A DNA stretch of 51,625 nt, taken from NCBI GenBank assembly GCA_021799405.1, contig JAJZAL010000011.1:1-51625 (forward strand), in the 5' to 3' direction. Below, piece after piece: positions 11,879-21,571 of the stretch. The position numbers were made by a program, and so were the translations under genes. This stretch comes from Acidobacteriota bacterium (lineage in GTDB: Bacteria > Acidobacteriota > Terriglobia > Terriglobales > Acidobacteriaceae). The notes beneath the pieces are model-generated. The model ran no database searches. It worked only from the letters and a program-made list of their open reading frames with translations, and had not been told where the DNA came from. Position 1 is the first letter of the stretch. The number at the start of each line of letters is the position of its first letter.

Positions 11879-12258
11879 GATCCAGCCGTGTAAGGTTGCT
11901 GGGAGGAATTGTTTTTGCAGTCATGGCCGCCGGGATATTCAATCTGGGACCGGGGTCCGGTTTCATCGAACCGCCCACCGCGCAGGCGCAGAACTTCGGG
12001 TCTCGCACCGTGACCGGCATCGTGGTGGATGAAGATTCCAAGCCAGTATCAGGGGCTATTGTTTTCCTGCGAAACCAGAAGACCAAGACAATCCGCAGCT
12101 ACACCTCCACCGCCAAGGGTACGTTTTACTTTGCCCAGGTGAGCATGGTTCAGGATTTCGATCTGTGGGCTGAAAAAGGCAAGCAGAAGTCCACAACCAA
12201 GACCGTCAGTTCCTGGGACTCGCGCAAGGAATTTGCAACCGAGCTCAAGCTGAAATAG
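11875..12258 (+). CDS. Exported CarboxypepD_reg-like beta-sandwich protein
   Basis: 127 residues. A signal peptide or anchor covers roughly residues 5-37 (LLGGIVFAVMAAGIF, then TAQAQN). The rest begins with TVTGIVVDEDSKPVSGAIVFLRN, the hallmark of the carboxypeptidase-regulatory-like (transthyretin-type) domain, common in acidobacterial surface proteins. The GTG start overlaps the preceding stop by 4 bases, and its Shine-Dalgarno (AGGAGG, 11862-11867) is embedded in the acidic-tail codons of the LysW-like gene. Translation is therefore coupled. The function is unknown; coupling a cytoplasmic zinc ribbon to an exported beta-sandwich is unexpected. Confidence 0.8.
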   Translation: MRSSRVRLLGGIVFAVMAAGIFNLGPGSGFIEPPTAQAQNFGSRTVTGIVVDEDSKPVSGAIVFLRNQKTKTIRSYTSTAKGTFYFAQVSMVQDFDLWAEKGKQKSTTKTVSSWDSRKEFATELKLK

Positions 12259-12342
12259 CCCGGCAGGCGTCCCGCAAGTTGCGACTCAGCGGCATCCGCC
12301 AGCCGGGAGCGCTTCGATTACAGCAAACGGGCGCCTTCTCGT

Positions 12343-13818
<1,476 letters not shown>

Positions 13819-13893
13819 ATAGGAATTTTAGCGCGCGGTGCTGCACCCCAATTGTCAGCCGGCAGTGCTGTTCTCCTCACGGTCCAGGCGGCC

Positions 13894-15498
13894 CTATTGA
13901 AAGCGGTACAGCGAAATCTTCTCGATCTTGATGCCACCACGCGAGTCAAAACGCCATGCCTTGCCCTGAGCATTTTCATCCCCATTAAGACGCCGGCCCG
14001 GGATCCACTCGCCGTCTTTGAAGACACCTTCTTCGATGGCGGCGATGCCAACCCGTGGTCCGCTTTCGGGGCGCTGCGTGAAGGTGACGCTGAACCCCTT
14101 GCCCACGCCCAGAAACTCGTCTTTGCCGATGGCCATGATCATGCCAAAGCCGCTTGCAGCGCGGTTGCCGAAGATCTCATCGCGCGTGACGTGGAGCGTG
14201 TAGCCGTTCATCGTGAAGTCCACGTCAGAGCCGAGCACAAAGCCGTGCACGTTGCCCGCGCTCTGGTGCTCGAGCAGCAGAGGCATGACGCTTTCAATGG
14301 CGTGGTAGCTCTCCCCCAGCGGATCCGTCGCGCTGGCCTCGGACTCAATAGCGAAGGGCGAAAAACCGAATCCGGCCTCTTCGCCCAGCGCATAGAACAC
14401 ATTTGCCGCTCCCGCTTCGAGGCCTCGCGTCTCCGGCATGAAGAGCGGATTGCCGGCGCGATGGTAGCGGCGGCACCACTCCTCAAAGTTGGTTGCATAC
14501 AGGTCGGGCGAGTAGAAGTCGAGCGACGATCCCGCTGCCTTCCACACATCGACAACCCACGGCTCCGGGCATCCGCTCGGGAACTCGCCCGGCGGCGTTG
14601 TGTCGCCCGCCAGCCAGGTATTCACATACATGGGGATGTCGTATTCAGCCTTGCCAGCTTTGGCCACGGCCTGGATGTAGCGCGCGTAATTCCACGCCAT
14701 GAAGATTTCGTCGGTGCGCAGATCGTCGCCGAAGACTGCCGTCCACGTGCCTGTGGTCTTGTCGCCATGCGCATCCCAGCGCGCCCGCAGATCAGGATAA
14801 AGCTCGTTGTAGTGAGTCTTGAGGTAGGAGGTCAACTGCTCGGGCACAGCCGAGTTGAAGGCGCGGTTGGCGGCTGGGGAGTGATCGCGTGAGTCGCCCA
14901 GCACGCCGACCTCGTTCTCCACCTGCATCATCAACACGGTGTGCTGGCTTCCATCGACCTGCTTGATGTGGCGCATCAGCGCGGCAAAGGCGCGCGCGTC
15001 CGCTTCTTCGGTGGCCGTGCCAAGCGGGCTCAGAATCTCCACAGGATTGCCGTGCTCGAACACACGCGGAAAGCGCGCCACATCCGACTTGACCCACACC
15101 GGCGCATAGCTCGACATGCCGTTCTTCCACGACGCCAGCCACAGAAAGACGATGCGTTCATGCGCGGCCCGTGCCTGGTCGATCAGCCCGTCGACGAGTG
15201 CAAAGTCGAAGCTGCCTTCTTTGGGTTCGATCAGTTCCCAGCTCAGCGGCGTCACGACCGTATTCAGGCCCAGCGCTTCGAGCTTCGGCCAGATCGGCTT
15301 CATATACTCAAGGCTCGAAGAAGACGAATTGTGCAATTCGCCGGAAAGCATCAGAAAGGGCTTGCCGTCCACGATGAGTTGGGTAGCTGCGCCCCGCTTT
15401 TCCAGATGAGGCGGCTGAGTCTGCTGCGCGGAGAGAACCCCGGCTTCAATCCCGGTCAGGAAGATCAGAATAGGCAACGCAAAGCGTCGGATTTTCAT
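13894..15498 (-). CDS. Exported GH35-like beta-galactosidase with DUF5597-type C-terminus
   Basis: 534 residues starting with a signal peptide (FALPILIFLTGIEAGVLSAQ). The sequence then reads as a (beta/alpha)8 glycosidase: LIVDGKPFLMLSGELHNSS and LGLNTVVTPLSWELIEP are typical of GH35/GH42 relatives. The acid/base Glu is likely in VENEVG (about residue 190), and the nucleophile Glu in FMPETRG (about 350). The C-terminal region resembles DUF5597, found in GH35 enzymes such as xyloglucan-trimming galactosidases. It is last in a LacI-lyase-lyase-glycosidase run, 40 bases after the second lyase, suggesting it trims sidechains or oligosaccharides released by the lyases. The sugar specificity is not certain. 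Confidence 0.82.
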   Translation of the reverse strand: MKIRRFALPILIFLTGIEAGVLSAQQTQPPHLEKRGAATQLIVDGKPFLMLSGELHNSSSSSLEYMKPIWPKLEALGLNTVVTPLSWELIEPKEGSFDFALVDGLIDQARAAHERIVFLWLASWKNGMSSYAPVWVKSDVARFPRVFEHGNPVEILSPLGTATEEADARAFAALMRHIKQVDGSQHTVLMMQVENEVGVLGDSRDHSPAANRAFNSAVPEQLTSYLKTHYNELYPDLRARWDAHGDKTTGTWTAVFGDDLRTDEIFMAWNYARYIQAVAKAGKAEYDIPMYVNTWLAGDTTPPGEFPSGCPEPWVVDVWKAAGSSLDFYSPDLYATNFEEWCRRYHRAGNPLFMPETRGLEAGAANVFYALGEEAGFGFSPFAIESEASATDPLGESYHAIESVMPLLLEHQSAGNVHGFVLGSDVDFTMNGYTLHVTRDEIFGNRAASGFGMIMAIGKDEFLGVGKGFSVTFTQRPESGPRVGIAAIEEGVFKDGEWIPGRRLNGDENAQGKAWRFDSRGGIKIEKISLYRFQ

Positions 15499-15538
15499 GG
15501 CGACAGGAGTCTACCATAGAAAATCCTTCCCCGCAGTT

Positions 15539-17563
15539 CTACGCGTGACTGAACTCGTACGTCCAACTGCCCTTCGCCACTCGCTGCCTTGAATTAAGCA
15601 GAATGCGGCAGACCGAGTCTCCCCACTCCGCATGCAGGTGCGCATCGGAGATATGACGCTTTTCAATGACCGCCTCTAACTCGGCGGCATTGAACCGGAG
15701 CGATGTCGGATCAGATTCCGCGCCGGCGAAGGTCATCGTGATCGCTCCATCGCCATTCATCGACGCCAGCCGCGAGGTCATAATCGACAGGCTCACGGGC
15801 ACGTCACGCTCCAGTTCGAAGTTCTCCTGAATGACGACTTTGCCATGCAGGCGATCCAGCGTAACCGTACGTATCCATGACTTGACTCCCGCTTTCTGCG
15901 GATAAGTTGCGGCCAGGTTAAAGGAGTACATTGCGCGCTCGTCGTTGCTCGCGTATTTGCGATCGGTAGCGCGGTACTCGGCGCCATTCTGCTGCATCAC
16001 GCCGCCGATCGTCGGCAGGTTGTGATAGGCCGATTGCATGGTCCAGATCGAGTAGCGATCTGCGCTGAATGTCTTGGCGTTGTAAGTGCCCACGCCCACG
16101 TCAATCGTCACCGGGCGGCCATTCCGGTAAATGATGAAGCTACCGGTATCGTTGTGGCTATGACTCCGGCCGTTGTTTGCCGCCAGCACTGCTACGTACA
16201 TGCCATCGGTGGTTCCGGCCTTTTCGCGTGCCGTCATCAGGCCCAGGTCGGGATACCACGCATCGCGAATCAGAACATCTTCCTGGTGCGCGCCGCGAAT
16301 CTCGCTGGCCTGGAGGACTGCCGGGATGGAACGCGACAGAAACGTCAGGCCCGCGTTCACCGCGCGGGTCAGCGCCTCGCCGGTTGCCGTCCAGCCCTCT
16401 TTGGCTGCCAGCCATGCGCCGAACGCCTGCAGTTGATCATCGCGGACGGCCCTGCCATAGCGGTAGAGCAGGTCGCCGTCCGGACCCGCCTTCACATCCG
16501 CGTCGCCATAGTTGATGTAGTCTTCGCCGGCGATGTGCGCGGCGAGAATGTATCGCCCCATGGCGTCAATGAATGGATTCGCGAAGATCTTGGTCGAGCT
16601 GCCTGTGGCCAACTCCAGAAACGTGATGCACTCGAAGAGGCACATCGGAGAGACGGTGAAGTATCGCGGGCCTTCTTCTTCGCCCGCGTCCGGCGAGTAT
16701 TGATTCAGATATTGATCGATGCTTCGCGTAATGCGCACCATCTCCTGCAAACGCAGCTTGGGATCTTCCTCCAGCAGCAGATTGGCGACCAGCAGGTTAG
16801 AGTTGATCCACGGATTCCAGTTGTTCAGCTTACGTCCCGAGCCGTCCAGCCCCATCCACCAGAAGTCGTTGCGCTGGCGCGCCGGCGTGAGGATGCGCCG
16901 CTCGGCTTCAACCACAATGCGCTTGTTGATGAGCGGCGAAATGCCGTCGAGCTGCTCGCCGAGCAGATAGCGTGTCCAGGCCAGGTTCTCCACTGTGACT
17001 GCCGCAAAGAGATCGACGATTGGATCGGTCACATCGGGCAGCCCCACGCCGGCATGCTGCATGTACATGTGGGCTGAATCGCCCCAGAAGGATTCTTCGC
17101 AGATCGCCCAGATGCCGTTGGTAATGTCGTCGAGGAAGCGCCCTTTGTTCTCCATGCACTCCGCCAGAACCATGCGCCCCAACTGTCCGCGCCTGCCGAA
17201 GCTGGCGTTTTCGTAGATGGATTGATTGCCGTTGCGCTTGAAGTTCAGAAACATGGTGGCCGGTAACTGGGCCCAGCCTGCCTTTTGGTCGGCCTCTGCC
17301 TTTGCGATGAATGCCGCGCGGATGTCCGCGGGAACCGCCTCCCAGGGAGCGCGATCGCTGCACTTCGGGTATGGATGCCACTCGTTCGCACTTAGAAGCT
17401 TGCTCTGCAAAAAGGATTCCGGGTAAGTGGTAGTGAAAAGGTTATGCGGAGCCACCAGTTTCGGCTCATGTTGTCCACCGTCAGGCACCGCTCCCATGGA
17501 ACGAAGTAGATTGCGCTGGCCTGCCAGTGCGATGCTACCCGCGATAAAATTTCGGCGATTCAT
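15539..17563 (-). CDS. Heparinase II/III-family polysaccharide lyase, copy 2
   Basis: About 674 residues. Start at 17563 begins a Tat-type signal (NRRNFIAGS) and has a Shine-Dalgarno (AAGGAC); the longer upstream reading would run into the preceding gene. The N-terminal half is an alpha-toroid-like region; conserved blocks include NWNPWINSNLLVANLLLEED and PDAGEEEGP. The C-terminal half is the heparinase II/III beta-sandwich with SHSHNDTGSFI and AYHNLPTIGG, which includes catalytic-type His and Tyr. Such enzymes cleave uronic-acid polysaccharides (heparin, alginate oligomers and others) by beta-elimination. It is a tandem paralogue of the next gene upstream. Substrate cannot be fixed from family membership alone. 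Confidence 0.85.
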   Translation of the reverse strand: MNRRNFIAGSIALAGQRNLLRSMGAVPDGGQHEPKLVAPHNLFTTTYPESFLQSKLLSANEWHPYPKCSDRAPWEAVPADIRAAFIAKAEADQKAGWAQLPATMFLNFKRNGNQSIYENASFGRRGQLGRMVLAECMENKGRFLDDITNGIWAICEESFWGDSAHMYMQHAGVGLPDVTDPIVDLFAAVTVENLAWTRYLLGEQLDGISPLINKRIVVEAERRILTPARQRNDFWWMGLDGSGRKLNNWNPWINSNLLVANLLLEEDPKLRLQEMVRITRSIDQYLNQYSPDAGEEEGPRYFTVSPMCLFECITFLELATGSSTKIFANPFIDAMGRYILAAHIAGEDYINYGDADVKAGPDGDLLYRYGRAVRDDQLQAFGAWLAAKEGWTATGEALTRAVNAGLTFLSRSIPAVLQASEIRGAHQEDVLIRDAWYPDLGLMTAREKAGTTDGMYVAVLAANNGRSHSHNDTGSFIIYRNGRPVTIDVGVGTYNAKTFSADRYSIWTMQSAYHNLPTIGGVMQQNGAEYRATDRKYASNDERAMYSFNLAATYPQKAGVKSWIRTVTLDRLHGKVVIQENFELERDVPVSLSIMTSRLASMNGDGAITMTFAGAESDPTSLRFNAAELEAVIEKRHISDAHLHAEWGDSVCRILLNSRQRVAKGSWTYEFSHA

Positions 17564-17628
17564 GAAAACGTCCTTTCTTCCCGGCAGAATTGTTTCTGCA
17601 TAACGTTTTGTTATGCTTCTCGCTTGTG

Positions 17629-19659
17629 CTACGCACGACTGAATTCGTAGGACCACTTACCTTTCACTACCGGTGCCCTGGTGTTGAGCCGGATTCTATA
17701 GATCTTCTCTCCCCAATCCTCCCGCAGGCGGTTATCGGTAAGCGCGATCGTCTCCACCGCGGGATGAAAATCCACCGCGCTATATCGAAGCAAACATGGC
17801 TTAGCTTCTCCCTTGGATAGTTTCAGAGTGATGTGCCCAATCGGATTGATCGCTGCTATGCGGGGAGTCATAACCGTAAGGCTCACCGGAACAGCGCGCT
17901 CCAGCTCGAAGTTTTCTTCCACGGTAATCTTGTCCTGCTGGCGATCGAGCGTTACCGTGCGTGCCCACGACTTGACGCCAGCCTCCTTCGGATATGCGGC
18001 GGCAATATTGAAGGAGTAGCTGGCGCGATCGTCATTGCTTTCGTGTTTGCGGTTCGCCGCCCGGTATTGAGGGCCCGCATGTTGCATCACGCCACCAATG
18101 GTGGGCAGGTTGTGGTAAGCGGACTGCATGGTCCAGATCTTGTAGCGATTGGGTCCCGCATTTTTGGCAGTGTAAGCCTCCGCTCCCACGTCGATCGCCA
18201 CTGGCTGGCCATCCTGGTAAATGATGTAGCTGCCAGTGTCGTTGTGGTTATGAACGCGGCCGTTGTAGGCGGCCAACACGGCAAAATACATCCCTTCCGA
18301 AGAGCCAGCCTTTACCCGTGCTGTTACCAATCCGAGGTCGGGATACCAGGAGTCGCGGAGGAGCACATCTTCACGCCGCGCATGGCGAATCTCATTGGCA
18401 TCAAGCACGTCTGGCAAGGCCCGGGACATGCTGGGCATGTTGTTGTTCAGTGATTTGGTTAGCCCTTCTCCCATTGCGGTCCAGCCCGCCCTGGCGGCGC
18501 ACCAGGCGCCGAAGGCCTGCAACTGTTCATCGTGCACGGCTTTGCCGAACCGGTAGAGCAGAGCACCGTCCGGGGCCGCATGGACGTGGGCATCGCCAAA
18601 GTTGGTGTAGTCGCCTCCGGCGATATGAGCATGCAGGATATATCGACCCATAGCGTCGATAAACGGATTGGCGAGGATGTTTGCTGAATTGCCGGTGGCT
18701 GCTTCGATCATGCTCACGCATTCGAAGTAGGCCATGGGCGATTCGCTGAAGTACCCCGGTCCTTCTTCCTCTCCTGCATCCGGCCAGTAGCTGTTCAGAT
18801 AAGCATCCAGGCTTCTGGCAATTCTGGACACTTCATGAACTCGAAGTTTCGGGTCTTCTTCAAGGATAAGATTGGCCACCAGAAGGTTTGAATTGATCCA
18901 CGGATTCCAGTTGGGCAGCCGGTTCGGTCGCTTGCTGTCATCCAATCCCATCCACCAAAAGTCATTACGATCGCGAGCAGGCTTAAGAATGCGTCGCTCC
19001 GTTTCCAGCGTGATGCGCTTTCCGATCAGCGGCGAAATCTTGTCCAGTTGAGGCCCAAGCAGATACTTGGTCCATGCCAACAACTGGGCCGTCGCGGCGC
19101 CAAACAATTCAATAATCGGTTCGGTCACATCAGGCAATCCGATGCCGGCGCGCTGCATGCTCAGGTGAGCCGGAACTCCCCAGAAGCTCTCTTCGCAGAT
19201 CAGCCAGACACCGTTCATGATGTCATCCATGAAGCGCCCTTTACCCTCCATGCACTCGGCCAAAACCAGATGCAACACCTTGGCGCGGCGCCGGAAGGTG
19301 TCCGTTTGATAGTGGGTTCGATTGCCGTTTCGCTTGAATTCCATGAACGTTGTCGCCAGAAACGCGGTCCATCCCGTCTTTTGGTCATCTTCCGCCTTTT
19401 CGACACATGCTCCCACGATGTCCGCTGGTACAGACTCCCAGGTTGCACGCTCGCTCCACTTCGGGTAGGGATGCCATTCAGTCGTAGAAACAAGGTTGCT
19501 GGCCAGGAATGATTCAGAATATGTCGAACTTAGGAGATTCTGCGGAGGCCAGCCTGGACGAACGACTTGTCCGCCGAGCGACAATGCCCCCATGCTATGA
19601 GCAAGCTGATGCTGTCCTGCCAGTGCGATGCTGCCCGCGACAAAATTCCGGCGATCCAT
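17629..19659 (-). CDS. Heparinase II/III-family polysaccharide lyase, copy 1
   Basis: 676 residues. The N-terminus DRRNFVAGSIALAG is a Tat-type export signal and is nearly the same as in the downstream paralogue. Shared blocks run along the whole length: LNSYWPDAGEEEGPGYF, FGDAHVHAAPDGALLYR, HNHNDTGSYII and AYHNLPTIGGVMQ. The last two belong to the heparinase II/III beta domain. A Shine-Dalgarno (AGGAGA) precedes the ATG. It is the first structural gene after the LacI-type regulator (84-base gap) and is followed by its paralogue after 65 bases. The pair probably acts sequentially or on different linkages of the same acidic polysaccharide. Confidence 0.85.
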   Translation of the reverse strand: MDRRNFVAGSIALAGQHQLAHSMGALSLGGQVVRPGWPPQNLLSSTYSESFLASNLVSTTEWHPYPKWSERATWESVPADIVGACVEKAEDDQKTGWTAFLATTFMEFKRNGNRTHYQTDTFRRRAKVLHLVLAECMEGKGRFMDDIMNGVWLICEESFWGVPAHLSMQRAGIGLPDVTEPIIELFGAATAQLLAWTKYLLGPQLDKISPLIGKRITLETERRILKPARDRNDFWWMGLDDSKRPNRLPNWNPWINSNLLVANLILEEDPKLRVHEVSRIARSLDAYLNSYWPDAGEEEGPGYFSESPMAYFECVSMIEAATGNSANILANPFIDAMGRYILHAHIAGGDYTNFGDAHVHAAPDGALLYRFGKAVHDEQLQAFGAWCAARAGWTAMGEGLTKSLNNNMPSMSRALPDVLDANEIRHARREDVLLRDSWYPDLGLVTARVKAGSSEGMYFAVLAAYNGRVHNHNDTGSYIIYQDGQPVAIDVGAEAYTAKNAGPNRYKIWTMQSAYHNLPTIGGVMQHAGPQYRAANRKHESNDDRASYSFNIAAAYPKEAGVKSWARTVTLDRQQDKITVEENFELERAVPVSLTVMTPRIAAINPIGHITLKLSKGEAKPCLLRYSAVDFHPAVETIALTDNRLREDWGEKIYRIRLNTRAPVVKGKWSYEFSRA

Positions 19660-19743
19660 GATTCTCTCCTATCATTGAGTTGGCCCGCAGCTTTAGTACG
19701 CCGGTCCGGTCCGTTCGATTCGGTGCGTTTGGCGACGCGGGCT

Positions 19744-20853
19744 CTATTTAGGATTCTTTCCGGACTTGTTGCGGCCGGTCTTCTGCACCAGAGCCGGCAG
19801 CGTTCCGCGCGGAAAGGCGGTTGACTGGCGCACCACCAGCCGAGTCGGAATTGGCCACTCCTTCTGCGTGGCTTTGCGATGGTCCGTCTCGACGCCGGCG
19901 CGGAGCGCTTCCACGGCCGCATCAGCCAGATCCCTGCACGACATCTGCACGGTGGTCAGCGGCGGCAGCATAAACTGCGCCAGGTGAATGTCGTCGAACC
20001 CGACCACTGAAATCTCCTGTGGCACACTGTGGGTGGTTCTGTAGAGCCCATGAAGCACGCCGATGGCGGTCATATCGTTTGAGCACAAAACCGCGGTGGG
20101 CAATTCCGGCAGCGCAAGCATGCGCTCCATGGCCGCAATGCCGCCCTCCATGGTGTGCGTACCGGTTACGATGAACCCTGCGGGTGCGGTCAGTCCCAGT
20201 TCCTTCATCGACTTCACAAAGGCATCGCGCCGCGCCACCGCCGAGCGCAGATGCAGCGGACCGGTGATAAACGCCATGCTGCGGTGGCCGAGCGCGGCCA
20301 GATGCTGCACCGCCTGCCGGATTCCCTCCTCGTAATTCACTTTGAGGATGCGGATATTCGGCAGGTCGGGTCCGGCGTCCACAAACACCAGCGGGAACTC
20401 GCTCTCGACAAGCCTTTGCACAAGCTCTTCCTCGATGCCGAAGGTCATGACGGCGACACCATCCACGTTGCGCTGCAGCATGCGCCGGACAAGCAACTCG
20501 GTGCGGGCCGGGTCATAGTTCGTCGAGCCGATCATCACTTCGTAGCCCTGCGCCACGGCCAGGTTTTCAAATTCCTGCACCAGTTCCGGGAAAAACGGAT
20601 TCGTGATCTCCGAGACGATCAGGCCCAGAATGCGGCTGCGGCCTGAAACCAGCGCGCGCGCCTGTGTATTGGGCAGGTAGCCGATCTCGTCGACGGCCTT
20701 CCATACGCGCTTGGCCAATTCGGGATCGACGCTGGAAATGCGGTTGACCACGCGCGAAACGGTGGCGATGGAGACACGGGCGCGCTTGGCCACGTCGCGA
20801 ATGCTGGCCGCTGCGCGCTTCCGCTTTGAAGATTGATTCCTGGGGGTTCTCAT
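19744..20853 (-). CDS. LacI-family transcriptional regulator
   Basis: About 369 residues. An N-terminal helix-turn-helix (SIRDVAKRARVSIATVSRVV, about residues 17-36) is followed by the hinge and a periplasmic-binding-type sugar sensor (ILGLIVSEITNPFFPELV onward). Such proteins repress polysaccharide genes until a sugar ligand binds. A basic N-terminal extension and a basic C-terminal tail (RNKSGKNPK) flank the core. The ATG at 20853 is preferred to a TTG two codons upstream. No Shine-Dalgarno is visible, and a -10-like TACAAT ends 12 bases before the ATG, so the mRNA may be nearly leaderless. It heads the lyase/glycosidase run on the same strand and a matching operator lies upstream, implying local control and autoregulation. 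Confidence 0.93.
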   Translation of the reverse strand: MRTPRNQSSKRKRAAASIRDVAKRARVSIATVSRVVNRISSVDPELAKRVWKAVDEIGYLPNTQARALVSGRSRILGLIVSEITNPFFPELVQEFENLAVAQGYEVMIGSTNYDPARTELLVRRMLQRNVDGVAVMTFGIEEELVQRLVESEFPLVFVDAGPDLPNIRILKVNYEEGIRQAVQHLAALGHRSMAFITGPLHLRSAVARRDAFVKSMKELGLTAPAGFIVTGTHTMEGGIAAMERMLALPELPTAVLCSNDMTAIGVLHGLYRTTHSVPQEISVVGFDDIHLAQFMLPPLTTVQMSCRDLADAAVEALRAGVETDHRKATQKEWPIPTRLVVRQSTAFPRGTLPALVQKTGRNKSGKNPK

Positions 20854-20864
20854 GGACAAAAGGA

Positions 20865-20870
20865 TTGTAC
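20865..20870 (-). promoter_or_regulatory. Candidate -10 box of the lacI-lyase operon
   Basis: TACAAT on the minus strand, immediately preceded by GGAAAGCG (20871-20878), which equals one half of the perfect operator further upstream. If used, transcription would start about five bases before the ATG at 20853. No good -35 is seen, so the call is tentative. Confidence 0.35.
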
Positions 20871-20996
20871 GCTTTCCGGGTGTTTCTCAGGTATAAGTTC
20901 CCGCGGAAGAACATGGCTGCGGCACGAAAATCAGAGCAAGCATCGCATAGCCGGCAATGATCAGCAGAGTTCTCATGCCAGAAAACGCTGTATTCA

Positions 20997-21010
20997 GGAA
21001 AGCGCTTTCC
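20997..21010. promoter_or_regulatory. LacI-type operator palindrome
   Basis: GGAAAGCGCTTTCC is a perfect 14-bp palindrome with the central CG and AAAGCGCTTT core typical of LacI-family operators. It lies 144 bases upstream of the regulator's ATG, in the intergenic region shared with mog. A half-site (GGAAAGCG) recurs at 20871-20878 next to the -10 box, which would allow looping between two sites. Binding by the adjacent regulator is inferred. Confidence 0.6.
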
Positions 21011-21075
21011 ACGGGCAGTTGGATATCTTCCGCAGAAGCGCGCTTCAATCCCGTTGCGCGGACCCGCCTCGTTCT

Positions 21076-21555
21076 TTACGGATGATTCTGCCCGCCGGCC
21101 ACCACTTCAAGGCCATGCCGCAGCAGATCTGTTATAGACGCGAGGCTCTCTTCAGCGCCACGCTTGCTGCCGGGCAGATTCACAATGAGCGTGCTGCCTC
21201 TGAGCCCGGCCACACCGCGCGAGAGCCACGCGAATGGATTGCGTGCCGCGCCGTTCGCGCGCATGGCTTCAGCCAATCCCGGAGCTTCGCGGTCGATTAC
21301 GCGGCGCGTCGCCTCCGGCGTGCGGTCGCGGGGCGCAAGCCCGGTGCCGCCAACGGTGAGCACGAGCGCCGCGCCCTGGTTGCCAAGCTCTTCCAGTTTG
21401 GCCGCGATGGCATCCTCGTCGTCCGGCAGCAGGCCGGTCCACACCTGCGCCCCGGGCCAATGATGCTTGAGCAGCGCGGCTACGGCCGGACCCGCAGTGT
21501 CGGTCATCAGGCCCTGCGAGCACCGGTCAGATATGGTTAAAACGGCGAGCAGCAT
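21076..21555 (-). CDS. mog: Molybdenum cofactor biosynthesis protein, MogA/MoaB type
   Basis: About 159 residues. LTISDRCSQG at the N-terminus, GGTGLAPRDRTPEATR in the middle and LPGSKRGAEESL near the end are the molybdopterin-binding signatures of the MogA/MoaB family, which adenylylates molybdopterin before metal insertion. The Met at 21555 was chosen because the motif begins right after it and AGGAA precedes it; the longer frame would overlap the previous gene. It follows the esterase-like gene after 16 bases on the same strand. No other molybdenum cofactor genes are present. MogA and MoaB cannot be separated safely from sequence alone. Confidence 0.85.
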   Translation of the reverse strand: MLLAVLTISDRCSQGLMTDTAGPAVAALLKHHWPGAQVWTGLLPDDEDAIAAKLEELGNQGAALVLTVGGTGLAPRDRTPEATRRVIDREAPGLAEAMRANGAARNPFAWLSRGVAGLRGSTLIVNLPGSKRGAEESLASITDLLRHGLEVVAGGQNHP

Positions 21556-21571
21556 GAGGCGATTCCTGATT

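Noticed and set aside
20567..20914. Short frame over the lacI start
   Set aside because: No ribosome site, no recognisable content, overlaps the helix-turn-helix coding region.
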